The translations under genes were made by a program, and so were the position numbers. From Microcaldota archaeon (GTDB taxonomy: Archaea; Micrarchaeota; Micrarchaeia; Micrarchaeales; Micrarchaeaceae): DNA of 6,881 bases. The stretch is taken from NCBI GenBank assembly GCA_021812025.1, contig JAKAPD010000025.1:1-6881 (forward strand). Direction: 5' to 3'. This document shows, piece by piece, positions 4,037 to 6,881 of this stretch (positions within the stretch are counted from its first letter, which is position 1; the number at the start of each line of letters is the position of its first letter). The notes beneath the pieces are model-generated. The model was given only the letters and a program-made list of their open reading frames with translations. It was not told where the DNA came from and searched no databases.

Positions 4037-4309
4037 ATGGCAGTGAAGGAAGACAAGCGAGTTTCAGACCTGATTATGGAGATAACGAAGAGGCTCGATG
4101 CACTCATAAGCGACACCAGCGTGCCGAAAAACGTAAGGGGAGTTCTGGGCGAGGCTAGGACCAAGCTAAATGCGCAGGGCGACTACACAGTAAGGGTTGC
4201 GGCGGCCATATACCATGTGGACGAGGTGAGCAACGACATCAACCTGCTGCCGCAGGCCAGGACCATGATATGGAACATCTTGAGCATGCTCGAGTCCATA
4301 AAGGAATAA
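4037..4309 (+). CDS. UPF0147 family protein, 90 aa
   Basis: This is a small, all-helical archaeal protein of unknown function. It matches the UPF0147 pattern: an N-terminal helix (VSDLIMEITKRLDALISD, about 9-26), the hallmark VPKNVRGVLGEARTKL at 29-44, then YTVRVAAAIYHVDEVSNDINL at about 50-70, and the closing QARTMIWNILSMLESI helix. No membrane segment, cysteine or catalytic motif is visible, which suggests a structural or adaptor role; that is inference. The start is fixed by a strong Shine-Dalgarno and the length is typical. It is the first gene of the operon and ends 1 base before DP1 starts, so it is probably made together with both polymerase D subunits. Five of six arginines are AGG, like DP1. 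Family assignment is confident from the VPKNVR and ARTMIW segments. Confidence 0.92.
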   Translation: MAVKEDKRVSDLIMEITKRLDALISDTSVPKNVRGVLGEARTKLNAQGDYTVRVAAAIYHVDEVSNDINLLPQARTMIWNILSMLESIKE

Positions 4310-4310
4310 C

Positions 4311-5825
4311 ATGGATGAGAACGGGATAAAGGAGCTTGTGAGGATACTCTCTCAATCGAAGATAATAATCTCGGGAGACGTCACTCCAGACGCGATGAAA
4401 GGAGTAGAGGTTGAAATACTGGCCGAGAAGATAATAGAGAACAGGAAAGAAAACGCGCCGCTTTGGATAATAGGACCAGATGAGATAAGGGACATAATAG
4501 AGAGCATAAGGCAAGACAAGGCACCACAGCCAGTTGAGATAGTAAGGCACGCGGATTTCAAGCCCATAGCTTCCGAAGTGGACGCGGATTACGCGGTGAA
4601 CAACAGACCGAACGAGAGGGCGGAGGGCACCACCATGGACTTCGTGGCCTATTTCAACAGCAGGCTGAGGAAGGTCAGGGCAATAATCGAAAGCGGAAGG
4701 TCGTTCGGCCTCATGCAGAGCCTTGAAGGCTTGAGGAATCTTGCGAGCGGCAGGGAGGTCGGGATAGTAGGTGTAGTGACCAGCAGGATGGGCACGAAGA
4801 AGGGCAACGTGCTGCTGGTTCTGGAGGACGGCACGGGAGATGCAAAGGTCGTCATAATGAACGGCACCTCGGAACAGTCGAAAAGGCTCTTCGAGAAGGC
4901 CAACTATCTCATAAACGACGAGGTGATAGCAGTAAAGGGGAAAATTTCCGGAGAGCTGATAATAGCTAGCGAAATACTCTGGCCCGATGTGCCGATAAAA
5001 GAGGTCAAGAAATCGGAGCAGGACATCGCCATCGCGTTCATGAGCGACATACATGTTGGCAGCAAAAGATTCCTGGAAAAGAACTTCGTGCACATGATAG
5101 AATGGCTAAATGGCAATGTAGAAGGCAGGCACAAGGCGCTTGCCGGGAAAATAAAGTACATCGTAATTGCGGGCGACGTTGTCGATGGAATAGGGATTTA
5201 TCCGGGGCAGGACCGGGACCTGGCAATGCTCGACATATATGACCAGTATACGGCGCTGTTCAACTTCATCGACGCGATACCTGATTATATACACGTGTTC
5301 GTACAGCCGGGCAACCACGATGCTGTGCAATTATCGGAGCCGCAGCCGCCGCTCACCACGGATCTTTTGAAGGATTTCAAGAAGGACAATGTCCATTTCC
5401 TTTCGAACCCCGGATACGTGACCCTCAACGGCATAGACGTGGCAGCATACCATGGAAGAGGCCTGGATTCCATGATAAACGTGGTGCCGGGGCTCAGCTA
5501 TGCGCATCCGGAAAAGGCGATGGTGGAACTCCTCAAAAGGAGGCACTTCTGCCCCATCTATGGGAACAACGTCAGCACATCGATAGTCCCGAGCAAGGAG
5601 GACAATCTGGTAATGGAGAGGATTCCCGACATCCTGCACATGGGCCACGTTCATAAGAACGGGATTGCAAACTACCACGGCGTTGAGATAGTGAACAGCG
5701 GCACCTGGCAGTCGAGGACCGATTACCAGATAAAGCAGGGCCACATCCCGACTCCCGGGATACTGCCGATATACGAGATGAAGACAAGGAACTTTACCTC
5801 GATAGATTTTATGAGTGAGGAATGA
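4311..5825 (+). CDS. polB: DNA polymerase D small subunit DP1 (3'-5' proofreading exonuclease), 504 aa
   Basis: DP1 is the exonuclease and scaffold subunit of the archaeal replicative polymerase PolD; it pairs with DP2 and is related to the B subunits of eukaryotic polymerases. Domains in order are a helical N-terminal region (about 1-70), a polar linker (about 71-110), an OB fold (about 147-225, with VGVVTSRMGTKKGNVLLVLEDGTG), and a calcineurin-like phosphoesterase domain (about 238-500). The metal-site motifs are complete: SDIHVG (D246, H248), GDVVDG (D289, D292), GNHD (334-337), H381 in AYHGRG, and GHVH (445-448). The nuclease should therefore be active, unlike the eukaryotic B subunits. 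At 504 residues it is shorter than Pyrococcus DP1 (just over 600), mainly through a short linker. It starts 1 base after the UPF0147 stop, with AAGG nearby, and overlaps DP2. Arginine is AGG/AGA in 23 of 24 codons. Confidence 0.97.
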   Translation: MDENGIKELVRILSQSKIIISGDVTPDAMKGVEVEILAEKIIENRKENAPLWIIGPDEIRDIIESIRQDKAPQPVEIVRHADFKPIASEVDADYAVNNRPNERAEGTTMDFVAYFNSRLRKVRAIIESGRSFGLMQSLEGLRNLASGREVGIVGVVTSRMGTKKGNVLLVLEDGTGDAKVVIMNGTSEQSKRLFEKANYLINDEVIAVKGKISGELIIASEILWPDVPIKEVKKSEQDIAIAFMSDIHVGSKRFLEKNFVHMIEWLNGNVEGRHKALAGKIKYIVIAGDVVDGIGIYPGQDRDLAMLDIYDQYTALFNFIDAIPDYIHVFVQPGNHDAVQLSEPQPPLTTDLLKDFKKDNVHFLSNPGYVTLNGIDVAAYHGRGLDSMINVVPGLSYAHPEKAMVELLKRRHFCPIYGNNVSTSIVPSKEDNLVMERIPDILHMGHVHKNGIANYHGVEIVNSGTWQSRTDYQIKQGHIPTPGILPIYEMKTRNFTSIDFMSEE

Positions 5826-6881
5826 TGGAAATAGAGCAGTATTTTGAGCTCTTCTCTAAAAAATTTGACGTGGCGAACGCAGTCGCAACAGCAGCAAGGG
5901 CCAAGGGCTACGATCCCGAGACATTCGTGGAGATAAAGGCAGCTCCGGATCTGGCATCAAGGGTCGAGGGAATCATAGGCCTAGAGGGCCTTGCGGATAC
6001 GATAAAGAAGAAAACGGAGAAAGACAGGTTCAAGCTGGCTTTCGAGATAGTGAGGGACATCTGCACGGATCCGAAATATGAGATGGAACCGCAGAAGCGG
6101 ATAACCCTTGCCGTACGAACGGGCCTTTCCATTATCACCGAAGGTGTGCTCGTGGCACCAACAGAAGGCCTGCAGGGCGCAGAGCTGCACAAGAACGGTG
6201 ACGGCACGGATTATCTCGCATTGGTTTTCGCAGGGCCGATAAGAGGGGCAGGGGGGACGAGCGCCGCAGTATCGGTCGCGCTTGCAGACCTAGCGAGAAA
6301 AATCTTTAACATAGGGGCGTACAAGCCCACGCCGACAGAAGTGGAGCGCTACATAGAGGAGATGCTTCTTTACCATACAAGGAAGGCCAGACTGCAATAT
6401 CTTCCGAGCGAAGAAGACATGCGGATCCTTCTGGAGAACATTCCGGTATGCGTCGACGGGGTCCCGACAGAGGATATAGAGGTAGGCGTCCATAGGAACA
6501 TGAAGAGGCTGGATGCTGCTGGAAAGGAGCAGGTGCTGCCGAACAAAATAAGAGGGGGAATCGGTCTCGTGATATGCGAAGGCATAGCGCAAAAGGCAAA
6601 AAGCGTGCTGAAGCACACGAAGAACGCTGGCCTCGACTGGAGCTTCCTGAACAATGTCATAAGGGTCGACAAGGGCGCTTCTGCAGGCCCCGCGGCGTCA
6701 AAGGAGGAGAAGAAAGAGGCAGTGTTCCTGCAGGAGCTTGTCGCCGGAAGGCCGGTGCTTGCTTATCCGAATCACTCGGGCAACTTCAGGCTAAGATACG
6801 GCAGATCGAGGCTGACCGGAATAGCGGCAAAGGGATTCAGCCCCGCTACGATGTACATACTCGATGAGTTCATAGCCACAG
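5822..6881 (+). CDS. polC: DNA polymerase D large (catalytic) subunit DP2, N-terminal 353 residues only
   Basis: DP2 is the DNA-synthesising subunit of PolD, with a two-barrel catalytic core related to RNA polymerase. Only its N-terminal region is here; full proteins are about 1,100-1,300 residues, and the catalytic aspartates and zinc modules lie past the edge. Numbered from ATG 5825, family blocks are FAGPIRGAGGT at 135-145, ERYIEEMLLYHTRKARLQY at 174-192, NKIRGGIGLVICEG at 240-253, SGNFRLRYGRSR at 318-329 and FSPATM at 338-343. These align with Pyrococcus DP2 in order and spacing, without interruption. Two adjacent in-frame ATGs (5822 and 5825) are possible. The first gives the ATGA overlap with the DP1 stop, the second a 1-base overlap and better spacing from GTGAGG. 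Either implies translational coupling, which suits a fixed subunit ratio. No intein is seen in this part. Confidence 0.96.
   Translation, partial: MMEIEQYFELFSKKFDVANAVATAARAKGYDPETFVEIKAAPDLASRVEGIIGLEGLADTIKKKTEKDRFKLAFEIVRDICTDPKYEMEPQKRITLAVRTGLSIITEGVLVAPTEGLQGAELHKNGDGTDYLALVFAGPIRGAGGTSAAVSVALADLARKIFNIGAYKPTPTEVERYIEEMLLYHTRKARLQYLPSEEDMRILLENIPVCVDGVPTEDIEVGVHRNMKRLDAAGKEQVLPNKIRGGIGLVICEGIAQKAKSVLKHTKNAGLDWSFLNNVIRVDKGASAGPAASKEEKKEAVFLQELVAGRPVLAYPNHSGNFRLRYGRSRLTGIAAKGFSPATMYILDEFIAT

Noticed and set aside
4239..5093. 284-codon leftward frame opposite UPF0147 and DP1
   Set aside because: It is a shadow of the AGG/ATA-rich DP1 gene. Its composition (many Tyr, His, Arg) is typical of an antisense frame, and no start signals precede it.
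1..6881. CRISPR array, tRNA, rRNA, insertion sequence or attachment site
   Set aside because: No evenly spaced repeats, cloverleaf, rRNA-like stretch, transposase motif or flanking direct repeats were seen on either strand.

Overview
The window reads as archaeal. The decisive evidence is the adjacent gene pair for the two subunits of the archaea-specific replicative DNA polymerase D: DP1 (complete) and DP2 (cut by the right edge). They follow a UPF0147 gene, a small family I know from archaea. Supporting signs are TATA-like boxes 25-35 bases before many starts, very short predicted leaders, Shine-Dalgarno sequences of the GAGGTG/GTGAT type, and arginine written mostly as AGG/AGA in the core genes. 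PolD excludes typical Crenarchaeota. The base composition would fit several euryarchaeal or DPANN lineages, and I cannot place the genome more precisely by eye.

Layout. At the left edge an aquaporin gene runs leftward out of the window (607 to 1). Diverging from it on the + strand are a DUF1801-type protein (711-1154), a possible 27-residue membrane peptide (1207-1290) and a small GNAT acetyltransferase of the NATD1/YjdJ type (1298-1573). Next come three leftward genes, read in the order dCTP deaminase (3052-2513), an unrecognised 146-residue soluble protein (2472-2032) and an unrecognised four-helix membrane protein (1990-1598). The last ends in a hairpin plus T-rich tract, 24 bases from the end of the GNAT gene. 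Diverging from dcd is a VIT1/CCC1-type iron/manganese transporter (3230-3952). The right third is the tightly packed operon UPF0147 - DP1 - DP2, with a 1-base gap and then a 4-base overlap. It has its own TATA box, a short leader with a hairpin, and a strong Shine-Dalgarno sequence.

Function. The right side is replication machinery: DP1 is the proofreading-exonuclease/OB-fold subunit and DP2 the polymerase subunit. The dCTP deaminase supplies dUMP/dUTP for thymidylate synthesis, so it is thematically related but not in the same operon. The aquaporin and VIT1 genes are membrane transport genes. The DUF1801 and GNAT genes belong to families common in bacteria and use CGN arginine codons far more than the polymerase genes, which suggests a later acquisition.

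I found no CRISPR array, tRNA, rRNA, transposon or defence cassette. The more unusual items are the two unrecognised genes beside dcd, the small peptide before the GNAT gene, a GNAT glycine replaced by glutamate, palindromes over two TATA boxes, and a leader hairpin in front of the polymerase operon.
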